From positions 1,144,501 to 1,208,500 of the forward strand of contig NZ_CP107942.1 in NCBI RefSeq assembly GCF_036053395.1: a stretch of 64,000 bases of DNA, in the 5' to 3' direction. The DNA comes from Actinoplanes sp. NBC_00393 (lineage in GTDB: Bacteria; Actinomycetota; Actinomycetes; Mycobacteriales; Micromonosporaceae). This document shows, one piece after another, positions 52,182 through 60,221 of the stretch. Made by a program: the position numbers and the translations under genes. Every line of letters begins with the position of its first letter. Position 1 is the first letter of the stretch. The notes beneath the pieces were generated by a model. The model ran no database searches and had not been told where the DNA came from. It saw nothing but the letters and a program-made list of their open reading frames with translations.

Positions 52182-53329
52182 CGTCCGACCTCCACCATCA
52201 GGTCGGGCTGGTCGCTGGTGCGCAGCGTGCGGGCGGTCCGCAACCCGTCCCGATAGTCGATCTCGTGAATCACACGGGCGGCGGGCGAGGCCAGATAGGC
52301 GCGGTTGATGTCCAGCGTCAGACTCGACGCCTTCAGAGGAGCCGCCGCGATTTGCTTGCCGGTCGCCAGGTCATGGCTGGTCAGCGTGCCGGCACGGTCG
52401 AGGGCGAGCACCGTGCTGCCATCCGCGGGGGAGGCGGCTGCCACCAGGTCGCGTCCGCCGGCGGGCAGGTGCTGCAGGGTGGCCTTGGCGGCGTTCACCG
52501 ACCAAATCCCGGTGGGGTCGGCGAGCGCGGCCTCGTTGCTGCGGGGACGATGCCCGAACCCGTTCGACGGCACCGGGCTGCGTGGGGACTTCAGGACCTT
52601 CGCCGTGAGCTGGTTCTGGTCGTGCTTCACGCGTACCAAATGATCTTTGCAGGCAATGACCGCGCCGCCTCGCAGGACCACCGCGCCACGCGGCGCCTCG
52701 CAAGGCGCCTGAAGGGCGCCACTCTCGCTGCCGTCCGCACGCAGCGCGGCGATGCGATTCTCACCCACAGTGACAAGAAGAAGATCGGCATAGGGTACGG
52801 CCAAAGCGCTCGAACCCCCCGATGCGAACCGGGCCGTCTCGACCACCTGACCGGCTTCGAGCTCCCGCCGGTCGAGGACCCGGATCTGTCCGTCGGCGGT
52901 CCCAATCGTGGTGTGCGCGCCGAATCCGGTGACCGTCGAAATCGGCGCGTCAAAGGTCAGCGCACCCAGACTGCGAGCCGGCGCACGGTAGTAATGAACG
53001 TGATCGGTGTGGTCCACCGTCCACACCCCGGCGTCGACGATCTCGAGCCGCCGATCACCGTCGGTCACATAGAGGAAGCGGCCGTCCTCGGTGAGTTTTT
53101 GGGCTCCGATCGACAGGCTGACCTGCTTCTCTGTCTCGCTGGCCAGGTCAATGAGGCGCACCTGCCGGGCGCCGCGCGCCGCGTACGCAATGGCTGATTG
53201 TGCTTCCGGCAGTTCCTCTGCCCCCTCGACGTAACCGTGCGGCTGCTCCGGTTCCTCGGTCGTGCCGCAGGCCGACAGGGCCAGGGCGAGGCTGACGGCC
53301 GCCGCGGTCAGGCGGGTTCTTCTCTTCAC
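52178..53329 (-). CDS. Second AztD-like lipoprotein
   Basis: A 383-residue lipoprotein (lipobox LALALSAC) with the same propeller style. It carries VWTVDHTDHVHYYRAPARSLGAL, a His/Asp-rich motif typical of AztD proteins, but the second motif (APCEAPRGAVVLRGGAVIACKDHLVRV) has lost the HHG and HGE residues of the aztD gene at 49787. The GTG at 53329 overlaps the aztB stop and its own stop overlaps aztC (ATGA). So it is cotranscribed with the importer and may be a divergent zinc chaperone or regulator. Confidence 0.75.
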   Translation of the reverse strand: MKRRTRLTAAAVSLALALSACGTTEEPEQPHGYVEGAEELPEAQSAIAYAARGARQVRLIDLASETEKQVSLSIGAQKLTEDGRFLYVTDGDRRLEIVDAGVWTVDHTDHVHYYRAPARSLGALTFDAPISTVTGFGAHTTIGTADGQIRVLDRRELEAGQVVETARFASGGSSALAVPYADLLLVTVGENRIAALRADGSESGALQAPCEAPRGAVVLRGGAVIACKDHLVRVKHDQNQLTAKVLKSPRSPVPSNGFGHRPRSNEAALADPTGIWSVNAAKATLQHLPAGGRDLVAAASPADGSTVLALDRAGTLTSHDLATGKQIAAAPLKASSLTLDINRAYLASPAARVIHEIDYRDGLRTARTLRTSDQPDLMVEVGR

Positions 53330-54150
53330 AGGGTTCCTTTCATGATCCGGCGTGCGCCGAGCAGGGCGAAGAAGAGGAGTACGGCGACCGCGGCGATGGT
53401 GGCGCCGGCGGCGGTCGCCGCGTACCAGGAGATCCAGAGGCCGAGAACGGTGGCGGCCGCGCCGATCAGGAACGCCACACCCATCACTGCGGGTAGTCGC
53501 CGGGCGACGAGCATCGCCGCCGCGGTCGGGGCGATGAGCATGCCGAAGGCGAGCAGGGTGCCGACGACGCTGAACGCGACCGCCATGGTGATGGTGAGCA
53601 GGCCGAGCATCACGGCGTTGGCGAGACCGGGGCGCAGGCCGAGCGTCTTCGCCTTGCGCGGGTCGAAGGTGAGCGCCAGGAACGGCCGGTACCAGAGGGC
53701 GGAGACGACCGCGACCAGCGCGAGGGCGGCGCCGAGCAGCAGCAGGTCGGACCGGCCGATGGCCAGGACGTCGCCGAACAGGAACGCGGTCAGGTCGGTG
53801 GCGAACGACCGGGAGTGCGAGACGACGATGACGCCGATCGAGAGCATCCCGACGAAGAGCAGCCCGATGCTGGTGTCCCGGCCGAACTCGCGGCTGTGGC
53901 GCAGCGCGCCGACTCCGACCGCCATGGCGAACGCGCTGACGGCGGCGCCGACGACGAGGTTGCCGCCGAGGATCGAGGCGATCGCGACGCCGGGCAGCAT
54001 GCCGTGGCTCATCGCCTCGCCGAGGAAGGTCATCCCGCGGGTGATCACCCACGCGCCGACCAGGGCGCAGATGGCGGCCAGCAGCACGCCGCCGATCAGT
54101 GCGCGGACGACGAAGGTGACGGTGAAGGGTTCGAGCAGCACCCGGGTCAC
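53326..54150 (-). CDS. aztB: Zinc ABC transporter permease
   Basis: A 274-residue ABC-3 family permease with 7-8 membrane helices (FVVRALIGGVLLAAICALVG; GEAMSHGMLPGVAIASILGG; FSVVGTLLAFGMLIAPTAAAM). GTG 54150 is 8 bp from the Zur-like box. First gene of a three-gene operon (aztB, AztD-like lipoprotein, aztC). It is divergent from the ATPase. Confidence 0.87.
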   Translation of the reverse strand: MTRVLLEPFTVTFVVRALIGGVLLAAICALVGAWVITRGMTFLGEAMSHGMLPGVAIASILGGNLVVGAAVSAFAMAVGVGALRHSREFGRDTSIGLLFVGMLSIGVIVVSHSRSFATDLTAFLFGDVLAIGRSDLLLLGAALALVAVVSALWYRPFLALTFDPRKAKTLGLRPGLANAVMLGLLTITMAVAFSVVGTLLAFGMLIAPTAAAMLVARRLPAVMGVAFLIGAAATVLGLWISWYAATAAGATIAAVAVLLFFALLGARRIMKGTL

Positions 54151-54157
54151 CCTACCG

Positions 54158-54180
54158 GTAATGAAAACGGTTATCGTTAC
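54158..54180. promoter_or_regulatory. Zur-like palindrome between aztB and aztA
   Basis: GTAATGAAAACGGTTATCGT followed by TAC forms the inverted repeat GTAAYGAWAAC-G-GTTWTCRTTAC. It closely resembles the aztD box. It lies 4 bp before the aztA ATG and 8 bp before the aztB start, so one Zur dimer would shut both transcripts, both apparently nearly leaderless. Confidence 0.85.
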
Positions 54181-54183
54181 GGG

Positions 54184-54777
54184 ATGCTGATGGCGGAGAA
54201 TCTGGGCTTCCGGTATGCGGGCGTGCCCGTCCTGCACGGGGTGAACCTGCGCGTCGGCGCGGCGAGCATGGTGGCGGTGACCGGCGCGAACGGCTGCGGC
54301 AAGAGCACCCTGCTGCACCTGCTGGCGGGTGTCGAGGCGCCGGCCTCCGGGAGCGTGCGGCGCTCAGTGGGCAGTCGGCTGGCGCTGTTGCCGCAGCGTA
54401 CCGGCGACATCGACGCGCTGCCGCTCACCGTTCTGGAGTGCGTGCAGATCGGACGGTTCCGCCCGCGCCGGCTGCTGCGCCGCCCCGACCGGGTCGCGGT
54501 GACCGAGATCATGGAGCGGCTGGACATCGCACACCTGGCCCGCCGGCGGCTCCGCGAGCTCTCCGGCGGGCAGCGACAGCGGACGCTGATCGCGCAGGCC
54601 CTGGTCCAGGACGCCGACATCTACGTCCTGGACGAGCCGACCGCCGCCCTCGACACCGACAGCCGGCAGCGGGTGCACGCGCTGCTCACCGAGCGGGTCG
54701 CGGGTGGCGCCGCGATGGTGGTGGCCAGCCACGACGCCGAGGAGGCGGCGCTCGCCGGCGAGACCCTGGTGCTGTGA
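54184..54777 (+). CDS. aztA: Zinc ABC transporter ATPase
   Basis: A 197-residue short ATPase: Walker A TGANGCGKST (residues ~38), signature LSGGQRQRTLIAQAL, Walker B DIYVLDEPTAALD and H-loop ASHDAEE. The ATG at 54184 follows the Zur-like box by 3 bp. It pairs with AztB and AztC for zinc import. Confidence 0.88.
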   Translation: MLMAENLGFRYAGVPVLHGVNLRVGAASMVAVTGANGCGKSTLLHLLAGVEAPASGSVRRSVGSRLALLPQRTGDIDALPLTVLECVQIGRFRPRRLLRRPDRVAVTEIMERLDIAHLARRRLRELSGGQRQRTLIAQALVQDADIYVLDEPTAALDTDSRQRVHALLTERVAGGAAMVVASHDAEEAALAGETLVL

Positions 54778-54786
54778 GGTCAGGCG

Positions 54787-54903
54787 TGGGCGTACCTCCT
54801 CCGCGACGGTGTGCAACCGGGTGCCGGCCGGCGCCCGCTCCAAGCCGAGCCGGACCAGCCGCGCCGCGTCCGAGCGGTGCGCGGCGGCCCAGGTGACCCC
54901 TCC
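54787..54903 (-). pseudogene. SDR/epimerase fragment
   Basis: Minus-strand text TWAAAHRSDAARLVRLGLERAPAGTRLHTVAEEV matches the conserved middle-to-late part of NAD-dependent epimerase-type SDR proteins (HRSDAARLVRLALE..PAG..LHAVAEE). It has no start, no Rossmann domain and no C-terminus, and it touches the aztA stop on one side and a palindrome on the other. It is the leftover of a deleted gene. Confidence 0.6.
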
Positions 54904-54907
54904 CTTT

Positions 54908-54926
54908 GATGTCAGTCACTGACATC
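54908..54926. promoter_or_regulatory. Perfect 9-bp inverted repeat operator
   Basis: GATGTCAGT-C-ACTGACATC. It lies between the SDR fragment and the HTH-less TetR gene, as a TetR site between divergent SDR and regulator genes would. The DNA-binding half of that regulator is now missing. Confidence 0.7.
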
Positions 54927-54948
54927 GCCATGATGGGATCATGGCGAG

Positions 54949-55320
54949 ATGGTGTTCCTCGACGGACTGGAGAAGGCGCAGGCGACGGCGGCGATGCCGC
55001 TCGTGACGGCGGCCCTGGAGAACGCGGCCGACATCTTCGATGCGGAGCGGCGCGCGTGGTCGCGGGCCCGTCAGCAGGTCATCACCGCGCACGAGGCCCT
55101 GCAGGAACGCGAACTGCTCAAGATGTCCTCGCTGGCCGCTGCGCTGATCCGCGCCCTGACTGGGCGGGGGATCGAGGCGACCACCGCCGCGCTCGCCGCC
55201 GAGAGCGGGGTCACCGTGTTCCGGACCGCGTTCGCGGCGTGGATCGCGGACGGCGAGGATCGTTCCTTCGGCGAGATCCAGCATCAGATGCTCGACAAAC
55301 TTCGGGAGACCGTACGGTGA
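54949..55320 (+). pseudogene. TetR regulator lacking its DNA-binding domain
   Basis: A 123-residue product (MVFLDGLEKAQATAAMPLVTAAL... HEALQERELLKMSSLAAALIRAL ... GVTVFRTAFAAWIADG) matching the C-terminal ligand domain of TetR proteins. A stop codon lies five codons upstream of the ATG and no HTH exists in any frame before it. It overlaps the downstream fusion gene by 4 bp, so it may still be translated with it. It is probably a degenerate gene; a DNA-binding-free sensor is less likely. Confidence 0.6.
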
Positions 55321-56822
55321 CGCGCTTCGTCCTCTTCCCCGGCCGCCATCACCTGCTCACGCAGTTCCAGGCCGACTACCTCAGCGGGCTCGGCGCCGAG
55401 ACGATCGTGTGGGCGGTGACCTCGGCGAACCACGAGAACACCAAGCGCAACCCGGTGCCGTACCACCGGCGGGAGGCGGCGATCGAGCGGTTCAGCCTGC
55501 TCAGCGGCCTGCGCTCGGTGGTCGTGCCGATCTTCGACGCGGCGCCGACCGACGCGTTCGCCGACGTGACGCTCAAAAGCATCGCGGTCGCCACCGGGCT
55601 GGAACTCACCCCGGCGGACACCGTGGTCGCCTGCTCCACGCCCGAGGTGGCGAAACTGTACGAGCGGCTCGGCTTCGACATCGCGCCGGTGGAGGCGGAT
55701 CCGCAGTTGCGTACCGCGCCGGAACGGCCGTGGGACGTGCTGCTGCGCCTGGCCGCCGGCGACGAGTCCTGGCGCAAGCTGGCCCACCCGGCCACCCTCG
55801 ACGTCTACGAGCGGTACCGGCTCGCCGACACCGTCCGCACCGTGGTCAACGACCCGCTGGTCGGCGCTGAGGGCGGGCTCACCGCAACCCGCGACTACCG
55901 GACGTATGTCGAGGCTTTCGCCGACGCCGCCGAGCGCAAGTGGACCGCCGTCCGCCAGCACGTGCGGCCCGGCCGGATCGTCGACATCGGCTGCGGCGCC
56001 GGTTCGCTGCTGGAACTCGCCGACCGCGAGCCCGGCCTGCACGAGAGCGACCTGATCGGCGTCGAGGTGGCCCGCCACCTGTACTCCGAGTGCGTCCACA
56101 AGAAGGCGCAGGGCGTCTTCCGCAACGCCAACGTGTACTTCTACCAGCGCAACGTCCTCGGCGGCGCGATCTTCGCGGACCGCTCGGTGGACACCACGCT
56201 CACCTTCGCGCTGACCCACGAGATCTGGTCCTACGGCCGGCAGCGCGAGTCACTGCTGCAGTTCGCCCGGCGCATCTTCGAGCACACCGCGCCCGGCGGC
56301 GTCTGGATCAACAGCGACGTGTGCGGCCCCGACGACCGCCGCCGCCCGGTCACCCTGCGGCTGACCACCGCCGACGGCGAGAACCCCGCGCAACCGCGGC
56401 GTGATCTCACCGGTCTCTCTTCCGAGCAGATCAAGGCGTACGTCCAAAGCCTCTCCACCCGCGCCCGGCTCGACCAGTTCGCGGCCGATTTCGCGTTCCC
56501 CTTCGACTACGAGGCGCTCGACGAGGACACCGTCCGCATCGAGCTCGGCGCGGCGATGGACTACCTCACCCGCAAGGACTACGTCGACAACTGGCTGTCC
56601 GAGACGCAGGAGCAGTTCTGCGGCCTGTCCTTCGCCGAGTGGTCCGCCCTGCTCACCGAGGTCGGTTTCGAACTGGACCCCGCCTCGACCCCGATCCGCA
56701 ACGACTGGATCATCGACAACCGCATCGCCCCCGTCGCCGCCCTGACCGACCTCGACGGCCACCCCCTCGACTGGCCCACCACCCACCTGCTCGCCGTAGC
56801 CCGCCGCCCCCGCAACAGCTGA
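55317..56822 (+). CDS. Nucleotidylyltransferase-like/SAM methyltransferase fusion
   Basis: A 501-residue cytoplasmic protein. Residues ~1-170 look like an NMN-adenylyltransferase fold: FVLFPGRHHLLTQFQADYL where HxGH is expected, SANHENTKRNPVPYHRREAAIERF, TVVACSTPEVAKLYERLGFDI and a distal LLRLAAGDESWRKLAHPAT. The HxGH/ISSTxxR signature is degraded, so nucleotidyl transfer is doubtful. Residues ~215-490 are a Rossmann methyltransferase (GRIVDIGCGAGSLLELAD). The GTG at 55317 overlaps the previous stop (GTGA). The substrate is unknown; a nucleotide-linked metabolite is the natural guess. Confidence 0.75.
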   Translation: MTRFVLFPGRHHLLTQFQADYLSGLGAETIVWAVTSANHENTKRNPVPYHRREAAIERFSLLSGLRSVVVPIFDAAPTDAFADVTLKSIAVATGLELTPADTVVACSTPEVAKLYERLGFDIAPVEADPQLRTAPERPWDVLLRLAAGDESWRKLAHPATLDVYERYRLADTVRTVVNDPLVGAEGGLTATRDYRTYVEAFADAAERKWTAVRQHVRPGRIVDIGCGAGSLLELADREPGLHESDLIGVEVARHLYSECVHKKAQGVFRNANVYFYQRNVLGGAIFADRSVDTTLTFALTHEIWSYGRQRESLLQFARRIFEHTAPGGVWINSDVCGPDDRRRPVTLRLTTADGENPAQPRRDLTGLSSEQIKAYVQSLSTRARLDQFAADFAFPFDYEALDEDTVRIELGAAMDYLTRKDYVDNWLSETQEQFCGLSFAEWSALLTEVGFELDPASTPIRNDWIIDNRIAPVAALTDLDGHPLDWPTTHLLAVARRPRNS

Positions 56823-56882
56823 ACCGCCGGACCCTGATCCGGATGGCGCCGGTCTCTGTGCAGCCCGGCCTGCAGACCCGAT

Positions 56883-57568
56883 CCGGCTGGCGCTCAGGGT
56901 CGTTTCCCGCCTGCGGAAGCAGCCGTGAAAGCCAGCCGGATGAACCCCGACTCCTGGAACGCCGGCTCTTCCGCCCGCGGGGCTCCGAGGGGTTGGCGCC
57001 GCCGGGGTGTTGCCCCTCCGGAATGAGCGCGCGCAGAGAGTTGACCTTCGGCCCGGAGACGTCGCTGCTGGGCGGCTCAGGCCTCGATTCAGGCTCTGTT
57101 GATCACTCGGCTGTGCGGTGGTGCCGTCCCAACGCCCCCGGCAGACCGCACCGGCCCGCCGGCGACAGGTCGGGGGTAGGCGTTAGCCATAAGGCACAGC
57201 CGAGCCGGTGTTTTCAGGCTTGTTGATCACCCGGCTGGGAGTTGCGCAGCCTTCCGGCGGGTTGAGGCAGCCACAACTCCCAGCCGCTCCCATGGAGCCG
57301 ACCTTTGTAGATCCCTCAGCTGGGAGTTACGACGGTGAGGATGATCCACAACACCTGCCACCAAGGGCACACCGCCTGCGATCACCCGGCTGGCTTTCAC
57401 GGCTGCTTCGCCCGGCCGGAAGCAACCGTGAGCGCCAGCTGGACAACTCGGGCTGGCTTGTGGGGCTGTTTGCGGGGGCGGGAAACGACCGTGAGCGTCA
57501 GCCGGACGACTCGGGCTGGCTTGTGGGGCTGTTTGCGCAGGCGGGAAACGACCGTGAGCGCCAGCTGG
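56883..57568. repeat. Cluster of hairpin elements of the dispersed family
   Basis: At least five elements: 56883-56939 (CCGGCTGGCG...GCCAGCCGG), a perfect 13-bp stem at 57232-57244/57274-57286 (CGGCTGGGAGTTG with CAACTCCCAGCCG), then 57386-57442, 57449-57505 and 57512-57568. The last two are nearly the same, 63 bp apart. They fill 830 bp between the converging methyltransferase and lipoprotein genes. Confidence 0.85.
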
Positions 57569-57647
57569 ATCGGGTCTGGCCGGCCGGCGGGCCGAGGTGT
57601 ACCGGGACCGGCGCCCTCCGGCGGGCAGACCTCGGGCCGAAGCTGGT

Positions 57648-58247
57648 CTAGCGTTCCGCGCAGGTCCAGGACACCGTTCCGCTGATGGCGTTGCCGGGCA
57701 GGCCGCCTTCGGCGGTGGTCGCCAAGTTCGTGAACGTCCATGAGCCGCCGCCCTTGCCGTCGGTGGTGGCGTCACTGGTGGTGCTGTCCGGCCAGGTGCC
57801 GTAGATGGAGCTGTCGATCGCGATGCTCGGGCGCGAGCCAGGCGCGACGAGTTGGTCCTTCGGGTATGTGCCGGGACCGGCGTAGTCGGCGATCCACATC
57901 TCCAGGGTGATCGCGTGGTCGCCGATCGGGCCGTCGAGCAAGCCCGGCGCTAGATAGCGCTTCTCTGCGGTGCCCTTTGCGTATTCCGCGCAGGTCTTCA
58001 GGAAGTGTGAGCCGCCGGAAGGGGCGAGCGCGGTCGTCGCGCCCTTGAAGGTGACGGCGCCGGTGATGTCGAACCTGATGGTGATCTTGGGGCCGAGGGT
58101 GGCTTCCACCTCGGCGGAGATCTCGCTGCCGGGCGGGCCGGTGTCCAGGACCGGGCCGGGACCGGCCTCGGCCGTCCCGCACGCGGTGAGGGTCGCGAAC
58201 GCGATGGTGGCCATCAGGGCCGAGGCGGTCCGTCGAGCGCTGAGCAT
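57648..58247 (-). CDS. Secreted lipoprotein, unknown function
   Basis: A 199-residue lipoprotein (lipobox TLTAC) with a beta-rich mature part (AEVEATLGPKITIRFDITGAVTFKGA; GGGSWTFTNLATTAEGGLPG; GNAISGTVSWTCAER) and two cysteines that could pair. No family was recognised. Divergent from the FUSC fragment at 58259, with their start regions only 11 bp apart. Confidence 0.75.
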   Translation of the reverse strand: MLSARRTASALMATIAFATLTACGTAEAGPGPVLDTGPPGSEISAEVEATLGPKITIRFDITGAVTFKGATTALAPSGGSHFLKTCAEYAKGTAEKRYLAPGLLDGPIGDHAITLEMWIADYAGPGTYPKDQLVAPGSRPSIAIDSSIYGTWPDSTTSDATTDGKGGGSWTFTNLATTAEGGLPGNAISGTVSWTCAER

Positions 58248-58258
58248 GGTGTCACTCC

Positions 58259-58783
58259 TTGTCTGACCTGTGCGGACAGCTTCGGAGACGCCGCCAAAAA
58301 GCGCCAAAGACCGGCGGGGGCCGCGCTGATCGGCGCGGTGCCGCACGGTACGGGCTGGGCGTGCTGATCGCCGGCGGCGCATTGGCCGGTCTGGGGATCG
58401 GGCAGCCGTACTGGGCGACCGTGGCGGCCGTCGCGCCGCTGAGCGTGACGGGCGTCCGGGCGCAGCTGGTGCGGGCGGGTCACCGGGTCGGCGGCACCCT
58501 CGCGGGACTCGTCGTAGCGGCACTGGTAACGGCGCAGGGCTTCCGCCCGTACCCCTCGATCTTGATCTTGGTGGTCCTGCAAGTCGGCACCGAACTGGTG
58601 ATCGGAAGGAACTATGGCCTCGCGATGGTAGTGATCACGCCGATGGCGCTGCTGATGAGTCAGGTCGCGGCGCCGCCGGAGGTGAGCGCGCTGCTCTGGG
58701 GCCGGAGGATCGAGACCGTGATCGGCGCCGCGGTGGCCGGTCTGACGATCGTGGCCGGGCGGCGCGTTTCCCACCATGGGTGA
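58259..58783 (+). pseudogene. Truncated FUSC-family membrane protein
   Basis: A 174-residue frame (TTG start) whose text matches the C-terminal membrane half of FUSC (fusaric-acid-resistance-like) proteins: RYGLGVLIAGGALAGLGIGQPYWATVAAVAPLSVTGVRA, GTLAGLVVAALVTAQGFRP and LLWGRRIETVIGAAVAGL. The N-terminal helices are absent and the TTG is close to the lipoprotein start. Probably a deletion remnant; an expressed half-protein is possible. Confidence 0.6.
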
Positions 58784-58816
58784 ACAGCACCGAACCGCCG
58801 TCTGGCGCTGCTTTGC

Positions 58817-58828
58817 GTTAGCGCTCAC
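58817..58828. promoter_or_regulatory. LacI-family-type operator upstream of the epimerase operon
   Basis: GTTAGCGCTCAC is palindromic except for one base pair (AGCGCT core, as in many actinobacterial sugar operators). It lies 245 bp before the epimerase ATG; the regulator is not in this window. Confidence 0.6.
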
Positions 58829-59072
58829 ATCTCACTTGGGAGCGTTCCTCCGAGCGACCGGTGGCGGGGACCGGATCATCCGAGCCGCCGCCGACGATCA
58901 GCTGATTGACGCTGGTCCATGCGCGTGCCTACGGTCCGCTCACAGCACTCGTTATCCGGGCCGATTCCGACCACGGAGTCGACCGGCCCCGCAATCTCCG
59001 GGGCCAGCAAACCCGAGATCCGTCCGCCACGCCGGCGGAGGCGTGGCGTTCGCCTATGGGACGAGGCGCACC

Positions 59073-60209
59073 ATGAGAACACTGATACGCGCGGGCACCG
59101 TCCTGCTCATGTTGATCACCGTCGGAGTGCTGGGCGCTCCGACGTCGCAGGCCGGGGGCAGGCCCACCATCACGAGAGAGGCGTTCGGCAGCGTCGGCGG
59201 CCAGAGCGTCGAGCGGTACACGCTCACCAACGGCCGGCTGCGGGTCCGGATCCTGACCTACGGCGGCATCCTGCAGACCATCGAGACGCCCGACCGCAAG
59301 GGCCGGCTCGCCAATGTGACGCTCGGCTTCGCCGACCTCGCCGGCTACCTGGACAGCAACAACGCGCCCTATTTCGGGGCCGTCATCGGCCGGTACGGGA
59401 ACCGGATCGCGAACGGCCGGTTCACGCTCGACGGGACCACCTACCAGCTGGCCACCAACAACGCGCCCAACCACCTGCACGGCGGCAACGTCGGCTTCGA
59501 CAAGCGCGTCTGGGCCGCCACCCCGGTCGTCACAGCCGATTCGGTCGCGCTGCGCCTGGCCTACACCAGCCCGAACGGCGAGGAAGGCTACCCGGGCACC
59601 CTGCGTACCACGGTCACCTACACGGTCACCGGCAGGCAGGAGATCCGGATGGACTACCACGCCACCACGGACCGGGCGACCATCGTCAACCTGACGAACC
59701 ACGCCTACTGGAACCTCGGCGGCGAGGGCACCGGCACCATCGACGACCACCGGCTGCAGATCAACGCGCGCCGGTACACGCCGGTCGACGCCACGCTGAT
59801 CCCGACCGGCGCGATCGACGCGGTGGCCGGCACGCCGATGGACTTCACCCGGGCCACCCCGATCGGCGCCCGCAACCGCAGCGACTTCCAGCAGATCGTG
59901 TACGGCCGCGGCTACGACCACAACTGGGTGCTCGACTCACGCGTCGCCGCCCGGGCCACCGATCCGGACAGCGGCCGCACCCTGACGGTCCGCACCACCG
60001 AACCAGGCCTGCAGTTCTACGGCGGCAACTTCCTCGACGGCACCCTTTACGGCACCAGCGGCCGGGCCTACCGGCAGGGGGACGGCTTCGCGCTGGAGAC
60101 CCAGCACTTCCCGGACTCCCCGAACCACCCGAACTTCCCGTCGACCGTGCTGCGGCCGGGGGAGACCTACCAGTCCACGACGTACTACCAGTTCGGCGTC
60201 AGCCGCTGA
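59073..60209 (+). CDS. Secreted aldose 1-epimerase (galactose mutarotase)
   Basis: A 378-residue exported mutarotase: signal peptide (RAGTVLLMLITVGVLGAPTSQA), then GRYGNRIANGRFTLDG, NNAPNHLHGGNVGFDKRVW (catalytic His), LTNHAYWNLGGEG (second His) and PGLQFYGGNF (catalytic Glu region). ATG 59073; upstream open frame has no signal. It heads the operon with the sugar ABC genes, so the sugar it inverts is probably the one imported. Confidence 0.9.
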   Translation: MRTLIRAGTVLLMLITVGVLGAPTSQAGGRPTITREAFGSVGGQSVERYTLTNGRLRVRILTYGGILQTIETPDRKGRLANVTLGFADLAGYLDSNNAPYFGAVIGRYGNRIANGRFTLDGTTYQLATNNAPNHLHGGNVGFDKRVWAATPVVTADSVALRLAYTSPNGEEGYPGTLRTTVTYTVTGRQEIRMDYHATTDRATIVNLTNHAYWNLGGEGTGTIDDHRLQINARRYTPVDATLIPTGAIDAVAGTPMDFTRATPIGARNRSDFQQIVYGRGYDHNWVLDSRVAARATDPDSGRTLTVRTTEPGLQFYGGNFLDGTLYGTSGRAYRQGDGFALETQHFPDSPNHPNFPSTVLRPGETYQSTTYYQFGVSR

Positions 60210-60221
60210 TTTGAGGTGTTC

